A stretch of DNA of 64,000 nucleotides from contig JASKMD010000012.1 of assembly GCA_030144725.1 (NCBI GenBank), forward strand, positions 2,409,649-2,473,648, written 5' to 3'. This DNA comes from Haematococcus lacustris. Its lineage: Eukaryota > Chlorophyta > Chlorophyceae > Chlamydomonadales > Haematococcaceae. Positions 1-11,410 of this stretch are shown here, one piece after another. The position numbers and the translations under genes are program-made. Position 1 is the first letter of the stretch, and each line of letters starts with the position of its first letter. The notes under the pieces were generated by a model that did not search any database, was not told the DNA's origin, and saw nothing but the letters and a program-made list of their open reading frames with translations.

Positions 1-1104
1 ATGCATAGCTGTATGTTGCATGACACATCAGGCACGCCACAGGTAGATAAGCAGGGTGGTGGAGGGCAGGGTGTCAGCAGCAGGTGGTAGTAGACAGTAG
101 ATGGTAGCAGGTAGGTGGTAGGCGGCAGTAGGCAGAGTAGCAATGGAGGGCATGCAGCAGCAGGAGCAGGGGGTGTTTGTGGGCGATGAGCAGGGATAGA
201 CTGGGATGCGGTTGAGGTGACAGCAGCAGGGTGCAGGCCAGGACGCCAGCTGGAGGTGGTTGCAAGGTGGTTGGGAGGCCGCCCCTGGGTAGTCAACCTG
301 GTGCACAGGCTGCTGGGCAGATGTCGGCCCTGGCAGGGTTGGGCCGGGCACAAGGGTGTGGAGCTGGGCATGGAGCAGGGTGGGTTTTCAGCGTGCTGTC
401 TTTTGCTCAGGGAGGATGGGATGGCAAGGGGCGAGGGAGGGAAGGAGGGAGGGAGGGTGGGTGAGGGCGGGAGGGGCGGGGCGAGGGAGGGAGGGAAGGG
501 TGGGGCGCGGGAGGGCGGGAGGGGCACCCCTAACCTGAAGCTGAAGTGCGGGGACTACGTGTGCCACAATGAAGGCCACGCACACATCTGCAGCGCCCCG
601 GCTGTGGAAGGCGCCCAGGGCCAGGGACCTGAGCAGAGGAACAGGCAGTACGACCCCCTGCAGGGGATCAGTAGGGCTGATCCCAGTGTTTGGATGAGAG
701 TGAGGATAAGGTTAAGTCAGCTACTTAGGTTGTATTCTGGGCTTTCCTCAGGACTCGAGTATTGATATCACAGCCTGTCCATCCATGCTGGCAGTTGCAA
801 ACTTATCAGTGCTGGGCAGCCCATGTCTGCTGTCTGTAGTCTTGATACCCTAGCAGGCAGGGGTAGCTACCGAGTGTGAAACTGGTTGCACATGGCTGGG
901 CTTGCGGCTGCAGAGTTTTCTAAGCGACACAGGCGCCTGACTTTGTAGGGCAAGCTTGAGGCCAGTGCTGCATGCTGCATGCCATGCCACTTGACCCACT
1001 TAGGCCCACTCAGCTGGTCCCAGCTTAGATCCAAGTCATTGGACAAGAAGCCAAACTGGCTGGATTCTGCAGTTCGAGCCTGCACAATGGGGACTAGTGC
1101 AAGA
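1..1104. other. No supported gene; G-rich stretch
   Basis: I see no reading frame here with gene-like composition, splice pattern or recognisable domain. Positions about 412-530 are a G-rich imperfect repeat of GGGA/GGGC units that yields low-complexity ORFs on both strands. The segment may hold downstream exons of the minus-strand gene whose first exon is proposed at 1174-1353, but none can be defined. Confidence 0.4.
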
Positions 1105-1173
1105 TTAGGATTGCACTGCACTGCACTTGCTGACCCAGCTGCCCGGCACACACCCAGAGCAGGAGCACCTCAC

Positions 1174-1353
1174 GTGAATTTGCTCGATGTCAGTGTGTGT
1201 CAAGGGCCTGATGTCCAGCTCAGCACTTTGCACCAGCTTCGGCAGCAGGTCTTTAACGACACGTGCGGGGAGCTGCTGCACCTCTGCCCGTATCCCAGGA
1301 GGAAGCTTGTCGAGAAGCTGGCGCATCTCTGCGGTCCATCCTGCAGTGCCCAT
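1174..1353 (-). CDS. Possible first exon of an unknown minus-strand gene
   Basis: From an ATG at 1353 (minus) there is a 60-codon open stretch beginning MGTAGWTAEMRQLLDKLPP, charged and helical-looking, which runs exactly to a consensus splice donor (GTGAGG) at 1173-1168. It is divergent from the small ORF at 1733, about 380 bp away, so the space between could be a shared promoter. I do not recognise the family and could not place the following exons with certainty. The call rests on composition plus the donor only. Confidence 0.3.
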
Positions 1354-1732
1354 AGCAGTTCAAGGAGGGCGGGAAGCCGGGTGACTGGTCAAGCTAGTTT
1401 GGATACGGTGTGCGAAAAACAGGGCGATCATGGAAGTGCAAGTCATGAGGCCCGCATTGCGTGTCTTTGCGCCCTCGACACCGCACTAAGTCAGGCGCTC
1501 TTGTGTGCCATTCATCGTACTTGCTGCCATAGACATTACCACCGCCCTCCTCTCCAAGCTTTACCCCGCACGTAAGCTATCATAGACTATAGAATGCATG
1601 CCTAGGCAATATCCCTGGGCCCTTAGCTGCAGTGCAGCCAACCCAAGCCATTGCCATCGACCACGCAGGCAGCCTCCCCCCTCAACATCCCTAGTAGCAG
1701 TAGCAGCGGCTCCCTAACGCAACACCGCAGCA

Positions 1733-2038
1733 ATGTTAGCTGAGGAGCAGCAAGCATCACATGCTTATGTGGCGCGTGCACCTCTGCCTGAATTCTGGGT
1801 TCACCTTGGGGAGTCCACAGCCGCCCTGTTCCACAGGCTGTTTGGCGTCAGCATCCCCTACTACGAGGGCCTCATGCTCATCTTGTCCATTAGTGTGATG
1901 GCAGTGAGCATTGGCATCTGGATTTGGATTGACATAGGGAACCGCCGGGACCGCTACGACCTGCCCCCTTCCCGCTTCAGCTCAGCAGTGACAGTGGCAG
2001 GGACGGACACGATCACCGCAGCAAAGAAGGCTAGCTGA
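1733..2038 (+). CDS. Small single-TM hypothetical protein (101 aa)
   Basis: An uninterrupted ATG-to-TGA frame of 101 codons preceded by a GCAGCA context that suits green-algal initiation. A hydrophobic segment at about residues 44-66 (LMLILSISVMAVSIGIWIWI) is flanked on its C-terminal side by NRRDRYDLPPSRF, which gives a positive-inside single-pass topology with the N-terminus outside or lumenal. The stop lies just before the (TGACC)n array. Composition is not low-complexity, unlike most short ORFs nearby. No family recognised; it could also be one exon of a larger gene. Confidence 0.45.
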   Translation: MLAEEQQASHAYVARAPLPEFWVHLGESTAALFHRLFGVSIPYYEGLMLILSISVMAVSIGIWIWIDIGNRRDRYDLPPSRFSSAVTVAGTDTITAAKKAS

Positions 2039-2080
2039 CCTGCATGTGAGTGTGAGGCCCAAGGGCACACCTGACGCCCC

Positions 2081-2172
2081 TGACCTGACCTGACCTGACC
2101 TGACCTGACCTGACCTGACCTGACCTGACCTGACCTGACCTGACCTGACCTGACCTGACCTGACCTGACCTG
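2081..2172 (+). repeat. (TGACC)n pentanucleotide microsatellite
   Basis: About 18 perfect tandem TGACC units. They end at the TGCAG that forms the apparent acceptor site of the Fanzor-like remnant starting at 2176, so the array probably occupies a former intron of that gene. Confidence 0.95.
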
Positions 2173-2175
2173 CAG

Positions 2176-2926
2176 GTGGTGGAGGGCATGAAGTGGGTGT
2201 CCAGGCAGCACTACCACCAGGAGAGGGGGGTGGCGGTGTTCCTGGGAGCGGGCTGCTTCAGCCAGGGTGGGTAGAAGGCGGGGGCGGTGCGGGAGGGGTT
2301 TCACAAGGTGGTGGAGCAGCCAAGCAGGCCCGGCACGGATGACAGCCTGGTGATTGTGGATGAGTTCCGCACCGTCCGTGTCAGCTCGTCCGTGCATGCC
2401 CGCCAGCCTTGTGAGCTGCACCTGCCAAATGACCGGCCTAGGCCCGCAGACTGGGTACCCCCAGCAGGCCAGGTCAACCAGCGGCTGTTGCGCCCAGCCT
2501 GGAGCCTGCGGCATGCTAAGGATGTGCGGGGCCTGAAGTGGTGCCATCGCTCAACCCCCCCTCCCCCTCCCCCAGCTGAGCACCCCCCTGCCCAGGACCC
2601 CCCTGCCCGGCCCTCCTTGCCCAGGAGCCACCTGCCCCTGCCCAGCCCCCACCTGACCCAGACCCACGACCCCAGGCCCCCCCATGGGGCAGGTGGCTGG
2701 ACCGGGACACCAACGGGTGCCTCAACTTCCACCGCATTGGGGAGAGCATGCAACGCCCCCTGGAGTTGTGCAGCTGGAAGGACAGGGAGGCTCTCCCCCC
2801 CATGGCAAGGAATACCAGCAACGCTACAAGCTGGTCAATGACCGGCTGCCCAAGGTCAGGAAGAGGTTGCACCGGGCTGCAGAGTACCGGCGGGGTATTG
2901 ATGGTCGGGCCCGCAACAATGCATAG
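2176..2926 (+). pseudogene. Decayed 3' part of a Fanzor/TnpB-like nuclease gene
   Basis: After an acceptor-like TGCAG the frame reads VVEGMKWVSRQHY and AVFLGAGCFSQG, then IVDEFRTVRVSSS, which has the RuvC-II glutamate motif (DEFRTSRVSS) of Fanzor/TnpB-type proteins. Further on, in another frame, WLDRDTNGCLNFHRIGES carries the RuvC-III aspartate (RDxN..LN), followed by RPLELCSWKDREALPP and a basic helical tail to the stop at 2926. A TAG at 2272-2274 interrupts the first frame, and the frame changes within the C-rich tract at about 2548-2690. RuvC-I and the N-terminal half are absent. Its sequence around RuvC-III differs from that of the gene at 14879-17767, so it represents a second, distinct Fanzor-like lineage. 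It is presumably non-functional. Confidence 0.65.
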
Positions 2927-2963
2927 GGCCTTGTAGTTTGAGCATGCTGTCTGCCTTACAGAG

Positions 2964-3152
2964 CATTAAGCTGTTAGTTTTGATGGGATGCCCAGTGGTC
3001 TCCAGTTGGCTGCAACGAACGTGCCACCGGTGTGGGGTTTGTAGTCATCAAGGGTGCGACCGAGGACGCTTCGACTTGATTGGAGTAGCTGAGTGAGAAT
3101 ACCCACAGTCAAACATGTTGTTCCCTGTTGAATGAGTTTTGTTTGCCTGACA
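2964..3152 (+). repeat. Dispersed repeat shared with 57569-57745
   Basis: About 180 bp starting at AAGCTGTTAGTTTTGATG and ending near GAATGAGTTTTGTT matches 57569-57745 in the same orientation, with shared blocks GTGCCCAGTGGTC-like, TCATCAAGGGTGCGACCGAG and ACATGTTGTTCC. A weaker related block occurs near 24715. It is an interspersed element of unknown class. Confidence 0.75.
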
Positions 3153-3555
3153 AGGCCCCGACATGCCTGGGAGGGGTGTTTAGGATTAGCCAATGGTTTT
3201 TGGTGCGAGTGGTGACTCTTGGCAGCTACGCAGAATGTGTGCAATCTTGTGGGTGGTTTCCATGCTGATTATGGAAGGACTTCACAGCAAGTAGATGATT
3301 AGATTGCTCAGCCACAGTTGCATTGCGGGCGGAATACCTGTCGAGCTTGACAGGGAGCTCAGTGGTCAGGGATGAAATGGGCCACCAGGCATGGGGTGTA
3401 TAGCTGTCAAGGGATGGAATGGTAGTGGTGAAGGGAGATTACCCACAACCCAACAACCTGGCAGGGACAGCCTTGCGTGGTCGAGAAAGAGGGAGAAGAA
3501 TTGGGTTTGGGGTGAATGGTCAGGATGAGGAAGAGCAACAAAAGCTGGGAAAGTA

Positions 3556-3681
3556 GTGGGGAGTTTTCAATCTTCTGTTGTATACATTCTGCTGGAGTGC
3601 TTGATGATTCTGAACATTTTTTTTGTAGTGCTCCGCCACGAGGTCCATCAGGGAACGAACGTCTTTCGTGAGGCTGAGGCC

Positions 3682-3722
<41 letters not shown>

Positions 3723-4240
3723 TGAGGCTGGATCTTATGAGGCACAGTTACACCGGCTGCAGGCAGACATGCAGCAGAGGGAGCAACAGCTTGCATACAA
3801 CCAGCGCTTGTTGCAACTATAACAACAGGCTCAGGACCTCCAGCAGGATGAACATAAACGCAAAGAGCAGCAGGTAGCAGACCTGGTGGCGCAGCAGCTG
3901 GCAGCTCTGCTACAGCGGGAGCAGCAGGTGGCTGAGCAGCATCACCAACTGCAGCAGCAGCAGGCGAACCTGCACCTGAGGGAGCAGGAGGTGGGCGGAG
4001 CAGCAGGTGGGCGGAGCACCAACTGCAGCAGCAGCAGGCTGCAGCAACAGCTCGAGGCACAGAGTGGGGCTGAGTTGCAACGCCAGGTGCAGCAGCAGCT
4101 GGCTGCACAGCAACACCTATTGCAGCAGCGGCAAGCAGACCTGCTACTGAAGCAGCAGCAGGTGGAGAGGCAGATGCAAGAGGCGGCAGCAGGCTTTCAG
4201 CACCAACCACCCCCTCCCAAACCATCTTACATGCTCTCCC
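3556..4240 (+). pseudogene. Q-rich coiled-coil ORF with an in-frame stop
   Basis: One frame encodes a long glutamine/alanine-rich heptad-like stretch: (AQ)n from a CAGGCA microsatellite at about 3680-3720, then QLHRLQADMQQREQQLAYN, a TAA at 3820-3822, and in the same frame QQAQDLQQDEHKRKEQQVAD and further Q-rich helix to about 4200. The continuity of character across the stop suggests one coiled-coil protein gene disabled by a nonsense change, or two parts joined by splicing. No domain recognised. The opposite strand gives only low-complexity A/P/L ORFs. Confidence 0.4.
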
Positions 4241-4299
4241 CACGTCCCTGGGTCCCTCAGGTCACCCCTCTTCAAGCGCCCACGCCAGGACACAACACT

Positions 4300-6208
4300 A
4301 GCGCCAAGGTACGCACTTCCCATGCATGCCCACTCAAGCACCCACCACTACACCTCCCACAAACCATTGTGGGATGCATGTGTGCATGTGTAGGCATCAT
4401 ATTGTGGCCCATGCATTGCGCATCCCTGGGCTGCCCTACTCAGCTGTGGTGGGTGCCCACCGACGCCTGCTGCTGGCAACCGCGCCCCCTCCCCCTCAGC
4501 CCAGGCCAGCGCAGCAACCTCAGTCCAATCCAACCCAGCCACCGCCATCCAGCCCTTCCTGCCTGCCCCCACCACCCCTGCATGGGGGTACAGCCACTGG
4601 GTTGGCCGTGAGGGCCTGGGGGCGGTCATCAACGGAGTACTTCAGCGCATGCCGCATGCATGTGCGTCAATGGGTTCCCTATGCTGCTGCTCGCTTCATT
4701 GGGGGTGCAGAGGTGTGGTGGAGCCATCAAGTGTTTAACAACACCCCCGCTACCACGTGCTGGATGGCCTTTGTGGGATGATTGTGATGAGATGATGAGA
4801 GCGCGCATGGCAGCCAGCCGCGCAGACTACGGCTACACGCGCCACAGCTCAGCGGGTGCACCGTGCAGCCCCCACAGTGTTGCTGACGAGCAGACTTGCC
4901 GCGCTGCCAGTGACCGATCTACAGGAGCAGCAACTGCCCTCCCAACCTGCGAAGTGAGTGCTGCCCCCACCATCCACCAGCAATTGTACTATTACTACCG
5001 TCATGCTTGTCACCAGCCTCATACTCCTCTGTTGCTGCTGCTATGCAGGTTGAATGAGCACCAAGCAGCAGCAATTGCTGTGGCAGCAGTAGCTGCTGTG
5101 CTATGAGCTGCAGCAAAGGCAGAGGCAGCAGGGGCAGCAGGGGGGGGAAGAAGGGCAGGCACAGCAAGGGGGGAGGCAAGGGCAGCACGAGCAGGGGCAG
5201 GAGGTTCAGGGGCACGGGCACGGGCCAGTGCTGGTGACAAGGGCAGGGACAAGGCCATGCGCAGGGCAAGGGGCAACCCTACCCCAGCAATCTCTTCCCC
5301 GCCTTGCCCCGCACAGGCGCTCTCCCCACACCTTACACGTCGTCATGTCTACATACTTTATCCCATGATGTATTCGAAAACATTTAATTCCGGCCTCCCT
5401 CATTAGACCGTCTTCCTATCACCATGTAAAGCAACCATTGTCACGTGCAAAGAACGACGCACGCTTGACCAGCCTTGTAACAACACGTTCTGACGGGAAC
5501 CCAAAGGAGAGCCATGCGTAAGCCTGCATAAATCAAACAACCATGCCTCAAAGCGCCCACCTGACAGTTCTGATAGCTTTGCGCACGTCTAAAACATTTC
5601 TACCCACAAACGAACAGCCAAACCATAACGTGAACACTACGTGGATGCCACGCCTAGCCACCAAGGGACACCATGTCCGCCTTACATTGGGTGTGTCATG
5701 CATGCATAACAGCATGCAACCACACTACGCTACTTCTTTGAACCACCTGCATGCAGAAACAGCAGTGTCATCAGGTGGTTCACATGACATGGCAGTGTGG
5801 GTGGCGATGCTAGCTCTGCTGCTTGCTCAATCCTGCTGGTCTAGGTGCAGCTGCTCAACTCCCTTGCTAGTAGCTGAGGCATCCCACATTGCACAGCTGC
5901 ATGTGGGTCACACTGCGGTCCAGGCAGAGTGCCACATGATGGCTGGTAAGGGCCCGATGATGCACAAGGCACAGTGTTGGGAGCAGAGCAGCTCGTGACA
6001 CCCACTATAGGCTGTGCACTGAGCCTGCAACCCCTACACCCATTCTGTGACACCCACTATGGGTCCACTGCAGTGCACTGAACCCTCAACCAGGCAGCCT
6101 TGGCCAACCTGGGCTTTGCTGTGACGGCCATCACTGTGCTGGCTCCCTGGTTTCCTAAATCATCTTCCCGCTGCTGCGTTTGCTGTGATGCTGTCATGAG
6201 GCAAGCAT
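4300..6208. other. No supported gene
   Basis: Mixed-composition sequence with short ORFs only. Positions 5110-5280 are a GGGCA-rich imperfect repeat. The right-hand end is the 3' flank of the minus-strand P4H-like gene, whose stop codon is at 6209-6211. Confidence 0.5.
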
Positions 6209-8822
6209 CTAGACCAGAGGCTGCATGAGTGTGTTGAAATACCTGGTGGCGATCCACTTGTTGCCTTGCACCACCTTCTCTGCCGCGTGCAGGGAGGCCA
6301 GGTCCTCAGTGCCATCTGGCAGCGCTGACCTGCAGGGTAGTCAGGGGTGCAGGGGTACAGGGGAGCAGCCACCAGCTTGCATGCTACCGCTGTCGCATGG
6401 TGCCAGGCGGACTGGGCCGCATGGCAGCATTTGCCTCAGAGCATGTTCAGAATAGCCCCAGCCTCGGCCCCTGGCCTTACTATTGCGAAAGGCAAAATAA
6501 GCAGGCAGGCAGGCAGGCACATCTTTACCCCAAACCCCTCCTGGCCTTGTCCCCAACCTCTCAGCCCCTGCTGCCACCGTTGCTGCCTCTGCCCACCAGA
6601 AGATCAGCGCTCGGCCCGCCACAGCAGAGATCCGAATGCCAGGTCTGGCCACGCTCGGGTCCTCATGCAGCATGCTGCTGTGCTGGGCCAGTTGGGCCGG
6701 GGAGGCGGTCACTGCGACGTCCAGCTCACTGGGCATGGCTGCAGACGCGGGACCATGCAACACACGTATGGATACAGCATATACGGCACATGCGTCTGCA
6801 CAACCAGTCAGTGTCCACAGGTTACAGGGGGCAGGCACTTGCACACTTGGTTGATAAGAGGATGAAGCTGCTTTTGTAGTGTGAAAGGCACGGTGCAGCT
6901 TGGCCGAGGTTGAGTCTCAAACTGTTCACACAAGGCTTGCATGCAGGCTTCCATGCTGGCAGAGGGGCGGCCAGGCAGCCTCATGGTTGATGGCTTCAAT
7001 GGTGTGAGCCACCATCACATCACAATCAGGAAGGTGGGGCGGTAGACGTTGGCATGAAATACATGTTTGTATGTGAGCAACAGCTTCTCAGCAGCTACCC
7101 AGGGTGTGCCTGGCTGACTGCCTCACCCGCTGCCCTGGGAAAGAAGGTGGAGCCTCCCTCCTGGCAATCGCACAGGTACACGATGATTGTGGCTGAGCGG
7201 GTCACAATGCCACCCGCCTTGTTGTCGTAGTGCCTGTGTGACACAGTCACGGCAGCCGCAGTCAGCATCGCTGTGCAGTGACACAGCCATGGCAGCCGCA
7301 GTCAGCACCAGCTGCAGCTTCTAGACGACACTGGCAGCAGTGACAGCTCTCTTGCAGGCAACACTGGCAGTGATGCGATGCAGTGAGAATGTGTGGAAAC
7401 CTGTAGAAATCTATAGAAATCTGTAGGAAATGTAGGGAAGTGTGAACATCTGTAGAAATCTACAGAAGCAGCCACTCACTCTGTATAGAAGTCGTTGAGG
7501 CCATAGCTGACCACCTGCATGCACATGCACCAGTGATCAGCACTTGCACACTGGTGGCAGCCACACAGCACTTGGACAGGTGTTGCCTCAGGCTAATCTA
7601 CTGCAGCCAGGCTCTGACAAGGCTCAGACGCCCATTGTTGAGTTCACCATGATGGCAAGAGCTGCTGAGCTTCAGGAGCCAGCAGCTCCTCACCACTTTC
7701 CCAGCTGAACACCCCGGCCCTAACCCTGCTCCCCTGCTGACCAACGCTAAAATATAAAATGGGTCGTGAAGGAACCAGACTCAGCTGAGCGCTTGAAACT
7801 CCACCTCTTGCCACTGTTGGAGGCCAACATGCCCCACCTCCCTGCGCCCACCCACATGCACTCCCCTCCTGCTCCTGCTGTACACCTCACCTAGCACCAC
7901 CCCTGCTTGCACAGCCCCTGCCCCTCACCCTTCCCTCTTCCACGCCTTGTCCCTAGCCTCGCCCCTGCCCTCCACCCCTCCCTCCCACTAACACCATTGC
8001 TTTTTATCTGACCCTGCTGCTCGTCCACCCGCCCCTGCTGTGCCTCACCCCTGTTCCCTTCCCCTTCCCCTTTCACTGCCCCTGGCCCCGCCCCTGCCTC
8101 ACCTGGAGTGCCTCACTCTTGACCAGGGCCTTCTTGCCACCGATGACAGCTGGGTGGTTGACCAAGTCTTGGATACGCTGCTCCACCTCAACCACCAGGG
8201 GGTGGCGTGCAGAGTCGCCCGTGAAGAAGGTGCCGCGGGATGTGCGGCTGGGGGTCTCAGTGCCTGCGCCCACACAACCCACTGCAATCATAGCACCTCC
8301 ACCCACCCCACCCCACAGCCCCTGAACCAACCTGCCCACCCAGCCTGGCCTCTCAGTGCTGCCTTCAACCTGGTGACAGCCCACCCCACCCCACCAGCCC
8401 TCACACCACCTCACGCCACCTCACTCTCTACCTGCCCCACCTTCCCTGCCCATACCCAGTGCGCCTGAACCTGACCCACCTGAACCTAACACCTCTCAGC
8501 GCTCAGCCCCTCTCCTCCCTCGCTCCCTCCTGGCCTCTCCTCACCCTCACACCCTCCTCCCAATCCTGCCGGCTTCCTGCCTCCCCCTGCAGCCCCTGAC
8601 CCACTTGCTACCCACCCACCCTACCCCTGCCTCTCCCTGCGACCCTCTGGCCTCCTTGCCACCCCCCCTGACTGACCTGTTGACACGCGGCTGCGGACCA
8701 GGCGGGGGTCCGCCAGCTGCATCAGCGCCAGGCACAGCTCAGGCGGCAGCCAGTTATCCACCAATAGGATGCGGGGGGACAGGCTGGCCAGCAGCACCCG
8801 CAGCGGTGGCTGACCAGCTCCC
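6209..8822 (-). CDS. Prolyl 4-hydroxylase-type 2-oxoglutarate/Fe(II) oxygenase (catalytic exons)
   Basis: Minus-strand exons joined by GT-AG introns give a P4H-alpha fold. Exon 8822-8677 has SPRILLVDNWLPPELCLALM. Exon 8263-8103 has SRTSRGTFFTGDSA and VVEVEQRIQDLVNHPAVIGG. Exon 7514-7480 has VVSYGLNDFYTE. Exon 7233-7127 continues EHYDNKAGG..RSATIIVYLCDCQEGGSTFFP. An exon at about 6690-6590 has PGIRISAVAGRALIFW. The last exon (about 6334-6209) has ALPDGTEDLASLHAAEKV and GNKWIATRYF and ends at TAG. The iron ligands are visible as HxD (HYD) and the distal His (SLHAA), and the 2-oxoglutarate-binding Lys lies in GNKWIA. Such enzymes hydroxylate proline, e.g. in cell-wall glycoproteins, in the ER/Golgi. 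The N-terminus is uncertain; further exons probably lie upstream. The C-terminal motif RYF in place of the usual KWI/R is a minor oddity. Confidence 0.82.
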
Positions 8823-8829
8823 CTGAGGA

Positions 8830-10163
8830 CCCCCCCAGGGGAGGGGCAGGGCGTTGGTAGGGTCAGGGCTGCATCAGCAGGCATCAAAAGCCGGGATTAG
8901 GTGGGGTGGGTGGGTAGGGAGGCGTCTGAGGGAGCAGAAGAGCAGTCAGGCAGGCAGGCAGGTGTTGCAGCTAGGGCAGTGGAACTGTGGGGGAAACACT
9001 GACCCCTGGGTGGTGGGCAGAGGAGGTGGCGTACCTGGCTGTTGCCCCAGCTGCAGTCTTGACAGCCCTGCTGCCACGTCTGTCGCTGTGGGGGCTTGAA
9101 CTGGGTGGGCGGCTGTGGCTGTGGCGGTGGCAAGCAGGCCTGCCTCAGCACAGGCCAGCTTGGTGGGCATTGCAGGAGCCGCCGTGGCAGGAGCTGCAGC
9201 ACCATGCATCAGCTGCTGCTCACGCAGCTTATCAGCCTGGCCACCTGCACTAACCACCTGAACTGGCAGCCCCGATGACGAGCTCTGAACAGCCTCCTGA
9301 GGCACCTGCTGCTGCTGCTGCGGCTGCTGCCCTGCCAGCCCCCCAGGTGCCAAGCTGCCAGGCTGTGCTTGACCAGCAGCCTGGGGCTGTGTGGTGGGGG
9401 CTGCTGCCACACCCACTACTGCCTGCCCAGGCTCCAAGGGAGCAGCAGAGGCGGCCTCCTGAGACAAGCTAGTGGCGGGGGCGGCAGCAGGGCAGCCCAG
9501 GCCCCATGCGGGGGGGCAGTGCAGGGTGAGGGCCACCCGCAGCACCTGATGCACCACCAGGGTGTCCAGCTGGTCAGCAGACAGCAGCCCCTGCAGGCCC
9601 CATGCATTACTGCTGCTCCTGCTGCTGCTGGCGCCATGACTCCCATCACCAGTGGGGCTGGTGTGACCGTCACTCAGGCCACTGCCCACGAGGGGGCTGC
9701 CATCAGTGTGACACGGCTTGGTGGGTGGCGAGGCATGAGGATGAGGTGGGGAGGTGGGGGGTGAGTGGGGTGAAGGAGTACGCGGAGGCTGGCCAGGGGA
9801 TGGGGCCAGGTGGGCGGTGGGCGCAGTGTAGCAGTAGGGCCCCACAGCTCCTGCGGTGTCAGCGGCAGCAGGCAGCCCTGGCCCCGCATGAGTCCCATGC
9901 AGACTCGGCGGCAGCAGCACCATTGGTCCACTTCAGCAGGAGCCTGTACGCTCATGATGTGCGGGGGACGACAGCTCACTGCACTTGGAAGGCAGCTCAC
10001 ATCCTCATGCACTCCTGCGTCAGCTGATGAGTTGGGTGTATGCTCCCCTCTCTATGCTCAGTGCTGCTTCACAGTGTCAATGAGTGGAAGTGTAAGCCTC
10101 AAGTGCTGCAGCACCGCCAGCTGCAAGCTGTTTGACCGTATGTCAGAAGAAAGCCATGTGATA

Positions 10164-10201
<38 letters not shown>

Positions 10202-11410
10202 AGTGATGAAGGGCCAACAACGAGTGTGGGTGAGGTCTCACACTTGCCACTCCCCGCACCTTCGTAAGCAGGTGAGCAGCGTGAGGCTTCCTGCCCAGAC
10301 AGCCCCTGAACAACCACCTGCCAGGACAGCTCTAAACCCTCCGCTGCTGTCCCTCCAACTGTTGTTGTTGCTGCTGCTGCTGCTGCTGCAGGTTGCCCAG
10401 GGCTAGCCCCAGGCGATGCTGCTGGTGGAGGGCAAGGGCCAGCAGGGTCATAGGACTGGGGCAGCGGGGAGGGCTGGCGCATGAGGTACAACGACACTTG
10501 GCTGTCACCGTGGTCAAACACAGCCCACATGAGACGCCTGCAGGCGAGCGAGTAGCCGTGGCGGCAAGGGCAGAGGCGGCAAGGGCAGTGGCGGCAAGGG
10601 CAGTGGCAGCAAGGGTGGTAGAGGCATGGGCACACATGTGTAGTGGCAGTAGCAACATTGCACACATGTCAATGAAGTTGCCCCTGGCTGTTGTGCAGAG
10701 CACGCACTCCATTTCACCATGCATGGGACTGCATGCAGCTAAATCCATCCTTCATCATTACCGTATGGCCTCACTGTACAGGATGCAGGTAGCTTTGCCG
10801 TAATGTAGGTGTGACCTCACATGCACATCATGTAAACGTGTAACTTGGGTACATCATTGTCGCTCACCAGTGTGTAGCTGCTGCAGGTCCCCCTTGGCCC
10901 CATGCTGCAGCCTCCAGGCTGCCTTTGCCCGCTGCTGCAGTCCCCACACCAGGTTGTTCACACCCCACATGGAGCATGCATGCAGCAGAGTTCATAGGGT
11001 GAGTGAGCTGATGAGTCACAGGGCCTGCTTGGCTGGGGCTCATGGCGTCCGGCTGGGTCAGGCAGCTGGAAGTGCCCATTTTGAAACAGCAGGCATGGGG
11101 ACTGAGGGTGGAGGGGGCCTTGGGCGGGGGAGGGAGGGTGGCCAGGGGGCCGGCCTGGGTCTGCTGCTGTACCCCGGTGGGGGAGGAGGACCGGCGTGGC
11201 AGGGGTGGGGCATGGGGGCAGGGAGAGGAGGAGGTGCAGCCAGGGGTCAAAGCAAACAGGGGTGACACCAGCTTCATGTTGGAGCCACATGGCGACCTGC
11301 ACACATGTCGGCATGCACGGTTGTAAGCAGTCGCAAGCAAACACATCGTTTAACAGACCAAGAGTGTCTCTCACATCGTGCCCGAGCATCTGTAGAGTTT
11401 CACATTAGTA
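8830..11410 (-). other. Probable upstream minus-strand exons, function unknown
   Basis: Several non-repetitive minus-strand segments look like exons: 9.6-9.0 kb (LLSADQLDTLVVHQVLRVAL followed by an A/Q/P-rich linker to a GTACGCC donor), 10.56-10.44 kb (LACRRLMWAVFDHGDSQVSL), about 10.7 kb (CTTARGNFIDMCAMLLLPLH), 10.96-10.87 kb (VNNLVWGLQQRAKAAWRLQH to a GTGAGC donor), and about 11.4-11.2 kb (MLGHDVRDTLGLLNDVFAC; VAMWLQHEAGVTPVCFDPWL). They may form a long N-terminal extension of the P4H-like protein or a separate gene. I recognise no domain in them, and exact boundaries are not claimed. Confidence 0.35.
10162..10202 (+). repeat. (ATG)n trinucleotide microsatellite
   Basis: Around 13 tandem ATG/GAT units, coding for poly-Ser on the minus strand if translated. 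Confidence 0.95.

Noticed and set aside
2287..2841. 184-codon ORF as an intact gene
   Set aside because: Its last third is a P/H-rich shifted frame; the conserved RDTNGCLNF motif lies in another frame, so this is a broken Fanzor-like remnant.
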